Shown here one piece after another: positions 44,427 to 53,841 of a stretch of 64,000 nucleotides of DNA. The DNA is from Comamonadaceae bacterium (lineage in GTDB: Bacteria; Pseudomonadota; Gammaproteobacteria; Burkholderiales; Burkholderiaceae_C), in NCBI GenBank assembly GCA_947375135.1, contig CANCER010000004.1, positions 62,001-126,000 on the forward strand, given 5' to 3'. The stretch's first letter is position 1, and every line of letters starts with the position of its first letter. Made by a program: the position numbers and the translations under genes. The notes beneath the pieces were generated by a model. The model was not told where the DNA came from, searched no databases, and was given only the letters and a program-made list of their open reading frames with translations.

Positions 44427-46430
44427 ATGGGCTTGGTGCAAGGCGTTGCCGCGAGTTTCCAGCCGGACGGGCCTCTGGCACGTGCCGTACAGGAGTACCG
44501 CCCGCGCGAGGGCCAGCTGCGCATGGCAGAGGCCGTGGCCGAAGTCATGGACCAGGGCGGCATGCTGGTGGTGGAGGCGGGCACCGGTATCGGCAAGACC
44601 TACGCTTACCTGGTTCCAGCCCTGCTGTCGGGCTTGCGCGTGCTGGTGTCTACGGCCACCAAGGCCTTGCAAGACCAATTGTTTGGCCGTGATATTCCCC
44701 ATTTGCGCCAGGTGCTGGGCCTGTCGCTGCGCGTGGCCTTGCTCAAGGGGCGCAGCAGCTACCTGTGCCTGAACCGCTTGGAGTCAGCGCGCCAGGACTG
44801 GCGCATGGACGAGCGCTCGGCCCTGCTGCATCTGGCACGCATTGAAAACTGGTCACACGCCACGCAGACGGGTGATCTGGCCGAGGTTGAAGCCTTGGAT
44901 GAGAACGCGCCTTTGCTCCCGCTGGTGACGTCCACCCGGGAAAATTGTCTGGGTGCGCGCTGTCCGCAAGCTGCGACCTGTTTTGTGAACCGTGCAAGGC
45001 GCGACGCCCTGGCTGCTGATGTGGTGGTCATAAACCACCACCTGTTTTTTGCCGATCTGAATGTGCGCGAGTCCGGCGTGGCCGAATTGCTCCCGTCGGT
45101 CCATGCCGTGGTATTCGACGAGGCCCACCAGCTCAACGAAATCGGTGTGCAGTTTCTGGGGCGCCAACTGGGCACCGGACAGCTCAGCAGTCTGGCGCGT
45201 GATCTGGAGCAGGTTACGCAGGTGCACGCACGGGGCCTGGCGCCCTGGGCTGCACTGGCCGCAGACGTGGAGCAGTGTGCCGAAGCCTTGCGCGCGCGCT
45301 TTCCTGCAAGTGAGCGTCTGGAGCGCATGGACTGGAGTGCTGCCGGCGCACGCTGGCAGTCCCTGCTGGAGCATGCCCTGGACGCTTTGGCCCGGGCCGC
45401 TGCAGCACTGGATCTGGTGGCGCAAGTTGCGCCGGAGTTGCAGCTGCTGCAGGACCGTGTTGGCGAATTGATGGAGCTGCTGCAGTTGTTTCTGGAGCCG
45501 GTGCCGCCTGATGCGGTGCGCTGGCTGGAGTTAGGCCGCCAGGTGCGGATGCTGCAGTCACCACTGGATGTGTCCGGCGCCATGCAGCAGCGCGTGCTGC
45601 CCCAGGGTGGTGGCGCGGGCGGTAACAAGTCCTGGGTCTTTACCTCGGCGACGCTGGGCCATGATGACAAGCTCAGCTGGATGGTCGAGAGCTGCGGTCT
45701 GGACGGGGCCCGCATTCTCAAAGTGCCCAGCCCGTTTGACTATGCGCAGCAGGCCGCGCTCTACATTCCCAAACTATTTCCCAAACCTGCCGAGACCGGT
45801 CACAGCTTTGCTGTGGCGGAGCTGGCCTTGCAGGGTGCCTTGGTCTTGGGTGGGCGCACCCTGGTGCTCACCACCACCTTGCGTGCCATGCGGGCCATTG
45901 GCGATGCGTTGGCGCAAGCCTTGCAGGGGCGCGACGACCTGGAAGTGCTGGTGCAAGGTGCCATGCCCAAGCGCGCGCTCTTGGCGTGCTTTCTGCAAGA
46001 GGGCGCACAGCAACCGGGTGCCATTCTGGTGGCATCGGCCACCTTCTGGGAGGGCATTGATATGCCGGGTGATGCCTTGCAGCTCCTGGTGATCGACAAG
46101 CTGCCCTTTACGCCGCCGGACGACCCGGTGCAGCAGGCCCGTTCCAGGATGTTGGAGAGCCAAGGCAAAAGCCCCTTCAAGGCACTGCACCTGCCGCAGG
46201 CGGCCGTGGTGTTGCGCCAAGGGGCGGGGCGCTTGATTCGCCGCGAATCGGATCGCGGCGTGCTGGTGGTCTGCGATGTGCGCCTGACCCAGATGGGCTA
46301 CGGCCGCCAGTTGCTGGCGGCCCTGCCGCCTATGCGCCGACTGGCAGAGTCAAGCGACTTTGCCGATGCCCTGCAGGCGCTTACCAGACCTTCCACCAGG
46401 GTTCCGACTTTGCCTTCTCACCCTTGGTGA
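44427..46430 (+). CDS. dinG: ATP-dependent DNA helicase of the DinG/YoaA family
   Basis: This superfamily 2, XPD-like 5'-3' DNA helicase of 667 residues carries a Q-motif-like YRPREGQLRMAEAV, Walker A AGTGIGKT at 51-58, the FDEAHQL box and the late motifs FWEGIDMPG and QGAGRLIRRESDRG. Four cysteines suitable for a [4Fe-4S] cluster are seen in SYLCLNRL and NCLGARCPQAATC, just as in DinG/YoaA. These enzymes unwind D-loops, R-loops and replication intermediates after DNA damage. The ATG follows the previous stop without a gap. The last 50 bases overlap the end of bamD on the other strand. The choice between DinG and YoaA naming is not certain. Confidence 0.9.
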   Translation: MGLVQGVAASFQPDGPLARAVQEYRPREGQLRMAEAVAEVMDQGGMLVVEAGTGIGKTYAYLVPALLSGLRVLVSTATKALQDQLFGRDIPHLRQVLGLSLRVALLKGRSSYLCLNRLESARQDWRMDERSALLHLARIENWSHATQTGDLAEVEALDENAPLLPLVTSTRENCLGARCPQAATCFVNRARRDALAADVVVINHHLFFADLNVRESGVAELLPSVHAVVFDEAHQLNEIGVQFLGRQLGTGQLSSLARDLEQVTQVHARGLAPWAALAADVEQCAEALRARFPASERLERMDWSAAGARWQSLLEHALDALARAAAALDLVAQVAPELQLLQDRVGELMELLQLFLEPVPPDAVRWLELGRQVRMLQSPLDVSGAMQQRVLPQGGGAGGNKSWVFTSATLGHDDKLSWMVESCGLDGARILKVPSPFDYAQQAALYIPKLFPKPAETGHSFAVAELALQGALVLGGRTLVLTTTLRAMRAIGDALAQALQGRDDLEVLVQGAMPKRALLACFLQEGAQQPGAILVASATFWEGIDMPGDALQLLVIDKLPFTPPDDPVQQARSRMLESQGKSPFKALHLPQAAVVLRQGAGRLIRRESDRGVLVVCDVRLTQMGYGRQLLAALPPMRRLAESSDFADALQALTRPSTRVPTLPSHPW

Positions 46431-47187
46431 GGAACTCGGACTGCGGGTAACTGGTTTCCAGCACCCGCTTGGCATCGTCACGCAGTTGTGTCATGCCCAG
46501 CGCGTCGTAGGACTTGTAGATCAGAAACACAGCCTCTTCCAAGGCCGGAACGTCACGATAATCGGCCAGTGCGGACTGGGCGCGGTTGACCGCCGCCAAA
46601 TACGCACCACGCTTGTAGTAGTAGCGCGCCACGTGCACCTCGTATTGCGCCAGCGAACTCACGATGTAGTTCATGCGCTCGGCCGCGTCCACGGCATAAC
46701 GCGAATCCGGGAAGCGCGTCACCAGTTCCTTGAAGGATTCGAAGGCCTCCTTGGACGCCTTCTGGTCGCGCTCCGACAGGTCCTGGCGCGATATGGCGGA
46801 GAACAAGCCCAAGTCGTCATTGAAGTTGATGATGCCCTTCAGGTACAGCGCGTAGTCCAGCGCCGGGCTGGCCGGGTGTAACTTCATGAAGCGGTCCAGC
46901 GTGGATATGGCCTGGGCCGGTTCCTGGGTTTTGTAGTGGGCGTAGGCCTTGTCCAGCTGGGCTTGTTGCGCCAGGGGCGTGCCGGCGGCGCGCGCCTCCA
47001 ACTTCTCCAACAGGGGAATGGCCTTGTCGTATTGGCCGTTGCCCATGGAGTCCTTGGCTTCGGAATAAATGGCGTTCGGGCTCATGCTGAGCGTCTTGTC
47101 GACGACGGCGGTGGAGCACCCTGCCAGACCAGTTGCTGCGGCTATCAGCACCAGGCCATAAACAACCGATAATTTGACTCGCAACAT
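46381..47187 (-). CDS. bamD: Outer membrane assembly lipoprotein BamD (ComL)
   Basis: BamD is the essential TPR lipoprotein of the BAM complex that inserts beta-barrels into the outer membrane. The 268-residue protein has a lipoprotein signal with lipobox LAGC (Cys24). A series of TPR helices follows, including YSEAKDSMGNGQYDKAIPLLEKLE, LDYALYLKGIINF and FKELVTRFPDSRYAVDAAERM, all strongly typical. The start codon reads on the minus strand at 47187. A perfect TATAAT on that strand at 47220-47225 lies inside the 5' part of rluD and is a good promoter candidate. The 3' end overlaps the dinG coding region. The substrates would include barrels such as those of genes C and F. Confidence 0.95.
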   Translation of the reverse strand: MLRVKLSVVYGLVLIAAATGLAGCSTAVVDKTLSMSPNAIYSEAKDSMGNGQYDKAIPLLEKLEARAAGTPLAQQAQLDKAYAHYKTQEPAQAISTLDRFMKLHPASPALDYALYLKGIINFNDDLGLFSAISRQDLSERDQKASKEAFESFKELVTRFPDSRYAVDAAERMNYIVSSLAQYEVHVARYYYKRGAYLAAVNRAQSALADYRDVPALEEAVFLIYKSYDALGMTQLRDDAKRVLETSYPQSEFLTKGEKAKSEPWWKVW

Positions 47188-48218
47188 TGTGGGAAACTTT
47201 CTTGAAACAGACCGACGGGATTATATCGGCCGCCCCCTTGGGCCTTCTGGCCGACGAAGGTGAGGAGCCAGGCCCGGAGGCGGACATCCGGGTGCTGGAG
47301 GTCACTGCGGCACAGCACGGTGAGCGCATTGACAAGGCGCTGGCTCTGGGTGTGTGCGAATTTTCCCGGAGTTATCTGCAGCAACTGCTGGAGTCCGGTT
47401 TTGTTACGCTCAATGGCAAACCCGGTCTGAAGGCGTCGCACAAGGTCAAGGCGGGGGACGCCATCCGCGTGGAACTCAAGGCCACTCCACAAAGCCAGGC
47501 CTTCAAACCCGAGGCGGTGGAGTTCGGTATTGCCTTTGAAGACGCACACATTCTGGTGGTCAACAAGCCCGCCGGTCTGGTGGTGCACCCGGCTCCCGGC
47601 AACTGGAGCGGTACTTTGCTCAATGGCCTGCTGGCGCATGCCCCCTGTTTTTTGACCGTGCCGCGCGCCGGTATCGTGCACCGTCTGGACAAGGACACCA
47701 GCGGTCTGATGGTGGTGGCCAAGAGCCGGGAGGTGATGGATGCCCTGGTGAATGCCATTGCCGCAAGGGAGGTCAGCCGCCAGTATCTGGCACTGGCCCA
47801 TGGCGCATGGGCGGGCTCCAAAAACAAGACGGTGGAGGCACCCATAGGGCGCGATCCGCGCAACCGCCTGCGCATGGCGGTGGTGGATCTGGCCACGCAG
47901 GCCGGCAAGACCGCACGCACTGATTTCGAACTGCAGGCCAGTGCTGCGACGAGCTGCTACGTGCGCTGCATTCTGCACACCGGTCGCACCCACCAGATCC
48001 GGGTGCATATGGCGCACATAGGCCACCCGCTGATTGCCGACAGTGTGTACGGCGGCAGCGCGCAATTCGGCCTGAGCCGCCAGGCGCTGCACGCCACCCG
48101 GCTGGCGTTTGTGCACCCGGTCACGGGCAAAGAACTGGTGTTTGAGGCCCCTGTGCCGGCGGATATGCAGCTGGCATTGGCTCAAACAGGGGCTGCGTTA
48201 CAATCGGGCAAAGCCTGA
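47187..48218 (+). CDS. rluD: 23S rRNA pseudouridine synthase RluD
   Basis: RluD makes pseudouridines 1911, 1915 and 1917 in helix 69 of 23S rRNA. The protein has an S4 domain (GERIDKALALGV…FSRSYLQQLLESGFVTLNGK) followed by the RluA-type catalytic domain with HRLDKDTSGLMVVAK; the catalytic Asp is residue 168 of the longest frame. The start is uncertain. The frame opens at TTG 47187, touching the bamD start. TTG 47202 has GGGAA upstream. GTG 47292 is preceded by GGAGG (47276-47280) and would give an N-terminus close in length to E. coli RluD. The divergent bamD-rluD pairing is also known from enterobacteria. Confidence 0.9.
   Translation: MWETFLKQTDGIISAAPLGLLADEGEEPGPEADIRVLEVTAAQHGERIDKALALGVCEFSRSYLQQLLESGFVTLNGKPGLKASHKVKAGDAIRVELKATPQSQAFKPEAVEFGIAFEDAHILVVNKPAGLVVHPAPGNWSGTLLNGLLAHAPCFLTVPRAGIVHRLDKDTSGLMVVAKSREVMDALVNAIAAREVSRQYLALAHGAWAGSKNKTVEAPIGRDPRNRLRMAVVDLATQAGKTARTDFELQASAATSCYVRCILHTGRTHQIRVHMAHIGHPLIADSVYGGSAQFGLSRQALHATRLAFVHPVTGKELVFEAPVPADMQLALAQTGAALQSGKA
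47220..47225 (-). promoter_or_regulatory. Perfect -10 box for bamD
   Basis: The minus strand reads TATAAT here, 33 bases upstream of the bamD start. No good -35 at the usual spacing is visible. It lies within the longest rluD frame, which supports either overlapping expression signals or a downstream rluD start. Confidence 0.5.
48177..48204 (+). promoter_or_regulatory. Candidate promoter for scpB-rluB
   Basis: TTGGCT (48177-48182, 4 of 6) and TACAAT (48199-48204, 5 of 6) are 16 bp apart, inside the last codons of rluD. A transcript from here would have a leader of about 130 bases before the scpB ATG at 48340. Confidence 0.45.
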
Positions 48219-48339
48219 AGGGCTGCTGACCTCGCCATGAGTTGAGGTCGCCACGGGGTCTGCTCCCCGTTTGACATCCGAAGAAACCCCATTGATGTGT
48301 CGCCGTGAGGGCGATGTTTTCCGGAAAAATGCCTGACCT

Positions 48340-49014
48340 ATGAATTTGGCGGACGCAAAGCGGGTCCTGGAGACCGCGCTGATTTGCACTCAACAACCGA
48401 TGCCTGTTCGCGATATGCGCGCGCTGTTTGGCGACGTGTTGGGCGCAGACACGCTTAAAACCCTGCTGCAGGAACTGCACGACGATTGGTCCGGCAAGGG
48501 CGTGGAACTGGTGAACGTGGCCTCGGGCTGGCGTTTTCAAAGCCGTCCGGAGATGCGCGAGTTTCTGGACCGTTTGCACCCCGAGAAACCGCCGCGTTAC
48601 ACCCGCGCCACCCTGGAAACCCTGGCCATCATTGCCTACCGCCAGCCGGTGACGCGTGGCGACATGGAAGACATCCGTGGCGTGACCATCAATTCCTTGC
48701 TGATCAAGCAACTGGAAGACCGCGGTTGGGTAGAGGTCATTGGCCACCGCGAAGCAGCGGGGCGTCCGGCCCTTTTTGCGACCACAAAACAATTTCTGGA
48801 CGATCTGGGTCTGAGCTCGCTCGACCAGTTGCCCATGTTGGACAGCCCCTTGCAGGCCTCGCAGGCCTTTGAATCGCTGGTGCCCCTGGAAGAAGAAACC
48901 CCTGCGCCGCAGGCTCCTGAAGTGAATCCGGCCGAGCCGGAGTTGCAGATGGAGCTGCCCGTGACCGCGCCTGAAATGGACGCCAACCCCCCTTTGGATG
49001 AGAACTTGCTATGA
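48340..49014 (+). CDS. scpB: Segregation and condensation protein B
   Basis: ScpB is the winged-helix kleisin-associated subunit that works with SMC and ScpA in chromosome condensation and segregation. The 224-residue protein shows the typical series [77 protein letters not shown] and [14 protein letters not shown]. The C-terminal 50 residues are acidic and Pro-rich, probably disordered. scpA and smc are not in the window, which is common in this order. No clear ribosome-binding site precedes the ATG. The stop overlaps the rluB start by ATGA, so the two are translated together. Confidence 0.94.
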   Translation: MNLADAKRVLETALICTQQPMPVRDMRALFGDVLGADTLKTLLQELHDDWSGKGVELVNVASGWRFQSRPEMREFLDRLHPEKPPRYTRATLETLAIIAYRQPVTRGDMEDIRGVTINSLLIKQLEDRGWVEVIGHREAAGRPALFATTKQFLDDLGLSSLDQLPMLDSPLQASQAFESLVPLEEETPAPQAPEVNPAEPELQMELPVTAPEMDANPPLDENLL

Positions 49015-50303
49015 ATGAAAACGGCCCCATGACAGAACCCGACGACGGGCAGCCCGCAGCCGAAGAAACCGGTATTGTTTTTACCGTGGTACCTTTGGAA
49101 GAGGACAAGCCCTCCATGGGCGCTACCGGCACCCGCTTCGACGATATTCTTTCGGGTCAGTTTGACGCCGATGAAGAGATTGAAGAGCTGGCTCCCCCGA
49201 AGCGCGTGCTGGCCCCGATGGCGGAGACGCCCAAGCTGCACAAGGTGCTGGCCCAGGCCGGCATGGGCTCGCGCCTGGAGATGGAGCAGCTCATCATGGA
49301 AGGCCGCATTTCGGTCAACAACGAGCCGGCCCATATCGGCCAACGCATCCAGTTTGGCGACAGCATCAAGGTCAATGGCAAGCCGATCCGCGTGCGCATT
49401 GATCCGCCGCCGGCTCGCGTCATCGCGTACCACAAGCCCGTGGGCGAGGTGGTTACCCATGACGACCCGCAGAACCGCCCGACGGTGTTTCGCAAGTTGC
49501 CCAAGCTGCCGCAGGGCAAGTGGCAGTCGGTCGGCCGGCTGGACTTGAATACCGAAGGCCTGTTGCTGTTTACCAGCTCCGGCGAGTTGGCCAATAACCT
49601 GATGCACCCGCGCTTCGGCCTGGAGCGCGAGTACGCTGTACGCGTGCTGGGCGCACTCACCAAGGATGAAAAGGCCTTGTTGCTGTCCGGCGTCAAACTC
49701 GAAGACGGTATGGCCCAGTTCGGCTCGATCGAAGACGGCGGCGGTGAAGGCTCCAACTGCTGGTACCGCGTCACCATTTCCGAAGGCCGCAACCGCGAAG
49801 TGCGCCGCATGATGGAAGCCGTCGGTCACGCCGTCAGCCGTCTGATACGCATTCGCTACGGCGCCATGCTGCTGCCACGCGGACTCAAGCGTGGCGCCTG
49901 GATGGAGCTGGACGACGCCGACATTCGCGGCCTGATGCAAGCCGCCGGTGGTGTGCGCGCTCCCGGAGAGCGGGGTGATCAGCCTGCGCGTGAAGGTGCG
50001 CCAGGCAATGGACGAGGCAATCGGGGTCCGCGCGGCAACCGCCCGCGTTCCGGCGGCCCGCGTGGCAACACGGACACCGGTCCCGGACGCAATGCGCAAG
50101 GCCCGAACGGGGCCGGGCGCACTGCGCGTCCGGAGCGCTCACCCGAGCGCAAGGTCGCCAATGCGCAGCCCGATCCGATGAAGACATCGCTGGGATATAT
50201 CGGCGCCGACAGCTTCAGCCGCCAGCGCCAGGAGCGCGGTCAACGTCCGGGCGGAACCGGCGGCCCCAGGCGCGGTGGCGGCGGACGCGGACGTCCGGGC
50301 TGA
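49011..50303 (+). CDS. rluB: 23S rRNA pseudouridine synthase RluB with a long RG-rich tail
   Basis: RluB modifies U2605 of 23S rRNA. The 430-residue chain has an acidic N-terminal extension (1-65), an S4 domain ([20 protein letters not shown]), and a catalytic domain with [15 protein letters not shown], in which Asp178 is the expected nucleophile, and [18 protein letters not shown]. From about residue 320 to the end it is an Arg/Gly/Pro-rich disordered tail ([30 protein letters not shown]) likely to bind RNA. Such tails are frequent in betaproteobacterial RluB. ATG 49011 overlaps the scpB stop; ATG 49029 is an alternative start. RluB rather than RluE/RluF is inferred from the scpB neighbourhood and overall style. 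Confidence 0.92.
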   Translation: MNENGPMTEPDDGQPAAEETGIVFTVVPLEEDKPSMGATGTRFDDILSGQFDADEEIEELAPPKRVLAPMAETPKLHKVLAQAGMGSRLEMEQLIMEGRISVNNEPAHIGQRIQFGDSIKVNGKPIRVRIDPPPARVIAYHKPVGEVVTHDDPQNRPTVFRKLPKLPQGKWQSVGRLDLNTEGLLLFTSSGELANNLMHPRFGLEREYAVRVLGALTKDEKALLLSGVKLEDGMAQFGSIEDGGGEGSNCWYRVTISEGRNREVRRMMEAVGHAVSRLIRIRYGAMLLPRGLKRGAWMELDDADIRGLMQAAGGVRAPGERGDQPAREGAPGNGRGNRGPRGNRPRSGGPRGNTDTGPGRNAQGPNGAGRTARPERSPERKVANAQPDPMKTSLGYIGADSFSRQRQERGQRPGGTGGPRRGGGGRGRPG

Positions 50304-50313
50304 TTGCCGCTGA

Positions 50314-50331
50314 GACCGGCTGCGGCCGGTC
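50314..50331 (+). terminator. Hairpin downstream of rluB
   Basis: GACCGGC (50314-50320) and GCCGGTC (50325-50331) form a perfect 7-bp stem around a TGCG loop, ten bases after the rluB stop. A T-tract is missing, so it is only a possible terminator or 3'-end stabiliser. Confidence 0.4.
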
Positions 50332-50363
50332 GTGAACCGGCGACAGTCGTTCGTGGCTTAGCC

Positions 50364-50391
50364 TTAAGAATGACTGTCTCAATGCTAAAAT
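50364..50391 (+). promoter_or_regulatory. Candidate ndk promoter
   Basis: TTAAGA (50364-50369, 4 of 6) and TAAAAT (50386-50391, 5 of 6) are 16 bp apart and 52 bases before the ndk ATG, in an AT-richer patch of the intergenic region. Confidence 0.45.
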
Positions 50392-50442
50392 AACAGGCTT
50401 TGTCCTATTGGGCAAATTACTCAACCCAGATCAGGAATTTCC

Positions 50443-50868
50443 ATGACTATCGAACGCACTCTCTCCATCATCAAGCCTGACGCCGTTGCCAAAAACGTGA
50501 TCGGTCAAATCTACGCACGCTTCGAAGCTGCCGGCCTGAAGGTCGTTGCCGCCCGTATGGCGCATCTGTCGCGCCGCGAAGCCGAAGCGTTTTACGCCGT
50601 GCACGCCGCCCGCCCTTTCTTCAAGGACCTGGTCGAATTCATGATCTCCGGCCCGGTGATGATCCAGGCCCTGGAAGGCGAGAACGCCATCCTGAAAAAC
50701 CGTGACCTGATGGGCGCTACCGATCCCAAGAAGGCTGACGCCGGAACCATCCGCGCTGACTTCGCTGACAGCATTGACGCCAATGCCGTGCACGGTTCTG
50801 ATGCTGCGGAGACGGCTGCTGCGGAAATCGCCTTCTTCTTCCCCGGCGCTAACGTTTTCTCACGTTAA
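50443..50868 (+). CDS. ndk: Nucleoside diphosphate kinase
   Basis: Ndk equilibrates nucleoside tri- and diphosphates by a phosphohistidine ping-pong mechanism. The 141-residue protein has the canonical length and motifs: [12 protein letters not shown] at the start, the active-site His117 in [12 protein letters not shown], and [17 protein letters not shown] before it. AGGA at 50433-50436 precedes ATG 50443. It is probably transcribed from its own promoter at about 50364-50391. The order ndk-rlmN-pilF is standard in Burkholderiales. Confidence 0.97.
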   Translation: MTIERTLSIIKPDAVAKNVIGQIYARFEAAGLKVVAARMAHLSRREAEAFYAVHAARPFFKDLVEFMISGPVMIQALEGENAILKNRDLMGATDPKKADAGTIRADFADSIDANAVHGSDAAETAAAEIAFFFPGANVFSR

Positions 50869-50871
50869 ACA

Positions 50872-50956
50872 GATGACCCCCACGCGCCGCCGCTTCGCGG
50901 GTTGCTGTCCCCCGAGGGGGCCAACTCGCCTTGGGGCGGCCCGTCGGCGAGTTATG
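50872..50956. repeat. GC-rich palindromic intergenic element before rlmN
   Basis: The ndk-rlmN gap is filled by short palindromes: CGCCGCTTCGCGG-type and CCCCCGAGGGGG (about 50909-50920), followed by AACTCGCC…GGCGAGTT around GGGGCGGCCC. Its CCCCC-GGGGG unit resembles those at 5881-5901 and 40051-40066. I take it to be a copy of a dispersed palindromic repeat of this group; copy number in the genome is unknown. Confidence 0.6.
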
Positions 50957-50958
50957 CA

Positions 50959-52113
50959 ATGACGGCCAACCTGCTTGATTACGATCTGGATGGATTGGCC
51001 GCGTTTTGCGAGCGGCTGGGTGAGAAGCGTTTTCGCGCCACCCAGTTGTTTCGCTGGATTCATCAAAAAGGCGCAGCCCAATTTGATGACATGACGGACC
51101 TGGCCAAGTCCTTGCGCGAAAAGCTCAAGACCACGGCGCATATTCAGGCTCCCCCGGTTATTTCCCAGCACATCTCGACCGACGGCACCATCAAATGGCT
51201 GTTTGACGTGGGTGGTGGCAACGCCATTGAGACGGTATTTATTCCCGAAGACTACAGGGGCACCCTGTGTGTGTCCTCCCAGGCCGGTTGTGCCGTGGGC
51301 TGTCGCTTCTGCTCCACCGGGCACCAGGGCTTCAGCCGCAATCTGACCGCAGCTGAAATCATTGGCCAGCTCTGGTTCGCCGAGCACTTCCTGCGCAAGC
51401 ACCTGGGAGTGGATGAGCGCGTCATTTCCAATGTGGTGATGATGGGCATGGGTGAGCCGCTGCAAAACTACTTGCCGGTGGTGCAAAGCTTGCGTGTGAT
51501 GCTGGATGACCACGGTTATGGCCTGTCGCGCCGCCGGGTTACTGTATCCACCTCGGGCGTGGTGCTGAAGATAGACCGCCTGGGGCAGGATTGTCCCGTG
51601 GCATTGGCGGTGTCCCTGCATGCGCCCAATGACGCACTGCGCGACAACCTGGTGCCCCTGAATCGCACCTACCCCTTGGATGAGCTGATGCAGGCGTGCC
51701 AACGCTACTTGCAATTTGCGCCGCGCGACTTCATTACCTTTGAGTACTGCATGCTGGACGGCGTGAATGACACACCGGCCCATGCGGAAGAACTGGTGCA
51801 ACTGCTGAAATCCCATGGCAAGCAGGGCTGGTGCAAGCTCAATCTGATTCCCTTCAATCCGTTCCCCGTCTCCGGGCTCAAGCGCTCCAGCCACAGTGTG
51901 GTGGTGGCCTTTGCCAAGGTGTTGATGGATGCGGGCATCATCACCACAGTGCGCAAGACACGCGGTGACGATATCGATGCGGCGTGCGGGCAACTGGCCG
52001 GCGATGTGCAGGACCGCACTGCAGTCGGCAAACGCATCGCCAAACAGCGCACGTTTTCGCTCGTTCCCGTGTTCGATACGCAGCCCCAGACGCTGAAAGT
52101 GCCCGGCACATGA
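50959..52113 (+). CDS. rlmN: Dual-specificity RNA methyltransferase RlmN (radical SAM)
   Basis: RlmN methylates C2 of A2503 in 23S rRNA and A37 of some tRNAs by radical SAM chemistry. The start is set at ATG 50959 ([13 protein letters not shown]), giving 384 residues, the usual length. The frame extends to a TTG at 50902, but that part lies in the palindromic element. The [4Fe-4S] cysteines are Cys111, Cys115 and Cys118 in [11 protein letters not shown]. Other typical blocks are [23 protein letters not shown], and [15 protein letters not shown], which holds the second catalytic Cys. The stop overlaps the pilF start by ATGA, indicating an operon. Confidence 0.96.
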   Translation: MTANLLDYDLDGLAAFCERLGEKRFRATQLFRWIHQKGAAQFDDMTDLAKSLREKLKTTAHIQAPPVISQHISTDGTIKWLFDVGGGNAIETVFIPEDYRGTLCVSSQAGCAVGCRFCSTGHQGFSRNLTAAEIIGQLWFAEHFLRKHLGVDERVISNVVMMGMGEPLQNYLPVVQSLRVMLDDHGYGLSRRRVTVSTSGVVLKIDRLGQDCPVALAVSLHAPNDALRDNLVPLNRTYPLDELMQACQRYLQFAPRDFITFEYCMLDGVNDTPAHAEELVQLLKSHGKQGWCKLNLIPFNPFPVSGLKRSSHSVVVAFAKVLMDAGIITTVRKTRGDDIDAACGQLAGDVQDRTAVGKRIAKQRTFSLVPVFDTQPQTLKVPGT

Positions 52114-52937
52114 TGCGAACGAGGCAACTGCAGGCGCTTTCATTGTCCCTCTGGTTGGGCCTCGTTACGTTGCTCCTGCTGGCCGGAGGCTTGGTTGGCT
52201 GCGCGGCGAATGGCAACTCGGCGTCGGCCACGCAGGAGATGTTTACCGATTCGGACGAGCCCGAGCACCGCAAGCGCGCGACGAACCGGCTCAAGCTTGC
52301 TGTCCTGTATTTTCAGGATGGAAAGAACAACTTCGCTCTCGACGAGGTAAAGCAGGCCATTCAGATCGATCCCAACTGGTTTGAACCCTATGGCATGCGC
52401 GGGCTGATCTACATGCAGTCCGGAGACTATGTGCAGGCCGATGCCAGCTTCCAGAAGGCCTTGGCGATCAACCCCAACGCTTCCGCCATCAAGCACAACT
52501 ACGCGGTGTTGCTTTGTCGCATGAAGCGTCCGGCCGAAGCCTTGAATTTGTTTGGTGCGGCCTTGGCGGATCCTGCTTACGCCCAGCGGGCCAGGACCTG
52601 GCAAGAGCAGGCCAATTGCCAACTGGCCAACGGCCAGAAGTCGGATGCGGAGGGCAGTTTATTGCGCGCTTACGAACTGGATGGCGGCAATCCGGTGACT
52701 GGTTTTCAACTCGCCAGCCTGCTATCCCAGCGCGGCGAATGGGCCCGTGCGCAGTTTTACGCCCGACGCGTCAACAATGGCGAACGCGCATCTGCCGAAT
52801 CTTTGTGGCTTGGCATCAAAATTGAGCGTAGCCTGGGTAACAAAGATGCCCAGGCGCAACTGGAATCCCAATTGCGCAAGCGTTTTTCGCTGTCGCGTGA
52901 GGTAATGGCCCTGGAGCGTGGAGCATTTAATGAGTGA
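52110..52937 (+). CDS. pilF: Type IV pilus biogenesis lipoprotein PilF/PilW (TPR)
   Basis: PilF is the TPR pilotin that helps the secretin PilQ assemble in the outer membrane for type IV pili. The 275-residue protein has a lipoprotein signal with lipobox LVGC (Cys31). TPR repeats follow: [79 protein letters not shown]. The start ATG at 52110 (or the next ATG, 52113) overlaps the rlmN stop. The conserved place between rlmN and rodZ supports the name. No other pil gene is in the window. Confidence 0.92.
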   Translation: MMRTRQLQALSLSLWLGLVTLLLLAGGLVGCAANGNSASATQEMFTDSDEPEHRKRATNRLKLAVLYFQDGKNNFALDEVKQAIQIDPNWFEPYGMRGLIYMQSGDYVQADASFQKALAINPNASAIKHNYAVLLCRMKRPAEALNLFGAALADPAYAQRARTWQEQANCQLANGQKSDAEGSLLRAYELDGGNPVTGFQLASLLSQRGEWARAQFYARRVNNGERASAESLWLGIKIERSLGNKDAQAQLESQLRKRFSLSREVMALERGAFNE

Positions 52938-53841
52938 ACTGCCGCAAGTGAATGAAGTCCCGCTGCCTGGTGCTGCCGAGCCGACTGCCGGCATGCTGCT
53001 GCGTGCAGCCCGCACGGCGGCTGGCTTGCAGCTTGCTGCCCTTGCCGTGGCGATGAAGGTGTCGGTTAAAAAGCTCGAGGCACTGGAAGCGGACCAGTTA
53101 GGCGAGTTGCACGACGGGGTCTTCGTGCGTGCACTGGCTGGCAGTGTGTGCAGGGCACTCAAGATGGATCCCGCGCCCGTATTGAGCAAACTGCCCAGGT
53201 CGGTCGCGCCCAAGCTGGATCGGGATGAACGCGGCATTAACATGCCATTCCGGTCCCGCGGGATGCAACGTTATGGAAGTTCCATACAAAGCGTGATGTC
53301 CCGCCCTGCAGCGATGTGGGTGTTGGGTTTGTTGCTCGCTGCCCTTGCCGTGCTCTATTTTCCGGAGGTCCGAACCGGTGCTGACAAGGTGGCGGGATTG
53401 CCTGCGGCAAGCATTCTTGGGGGGGCCGTAGCAAGTGGCCTTGTCGCACTGCAGCCGCCTGTTCCTGCGGTGATGCCTGCCGAACCTGCCAGCCCGGCTC
53501 CTCTGGCTTCCGCCAGTGCGCTGCCGGTACCCGTACCGCCCACCCAGGCAGCGCCTGAACGTGTTGCCCGTGAGGCGGCAGTGGCCCAGGTCTCAGACCC
53601 TGCGGGTGATCTGCTGGTGTTCAAGGCCAAAGCCACAGCTTGGGTACGCGTCAGCGATGCCAAGGGTGCGATTCAGTTTGAGAAAACCCTGGCTGCCGGA
53701 GAGGTTGCAGCCGCTTCCGGTACCCTGCCTTTGGCCATTGTGGTGGGCAACGTGGGTGCCACCGAATTGTTGGTGCGCGGACAGCCATTCAATCTCGAAG
53801 AAGTCGCAAAAAGCAATGTTGCCCGTTTTGAGGTGAAGTAA
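52930..53841 (+). CDS. rodZ: RodZ-like helix-turn-helix membrane protein
   Basis: RodZ links MreB filaments to the elongation machinery and helps set rod shape. The 303-residue protein has a cytoplasmic helix-turn-helix region ([22 protein letters not shown]…[29 protein letters not shown], about 20-80), a single membrane helix ([18 protein letters not shown], about 120-138), a Pro/Ala-rich periplasmic linker and a C-terminal DUF4115 beta domain ([19 protein letters not shown]). ATG 52930 was chosen because GGAG at 52920-52923 precedes it; it overlaps the pilF stop by eight bases. The stop shares one base with the ispG start. Confidence 0.92.
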   Translation: MSELPQVNEVPLPGAAEPTAGMLLRAARTAAGLQLAALAVAMKVSVKKLEALEADQLGELHDGVFVRALAGSVCRALKMDPAPVLSKLPRSVAPKLDRDERGINMPFRSRGMQRYGSSIQSVMSRPAAMWVLGLLLAALAVLYFPEVRTGADKVAGLPAASILGGAVASGLVALQPPVPAVMPAEPASPAPLASASALPVPVPPTQAAPERVAREAAVAQVSDPAGDLLVFKAKATAWVRVSDAKGAIQFEKTLAAGEVAAASGTLPLAIVVGNVGATELLVRGQPFNLEEVAKSNVARFEVK

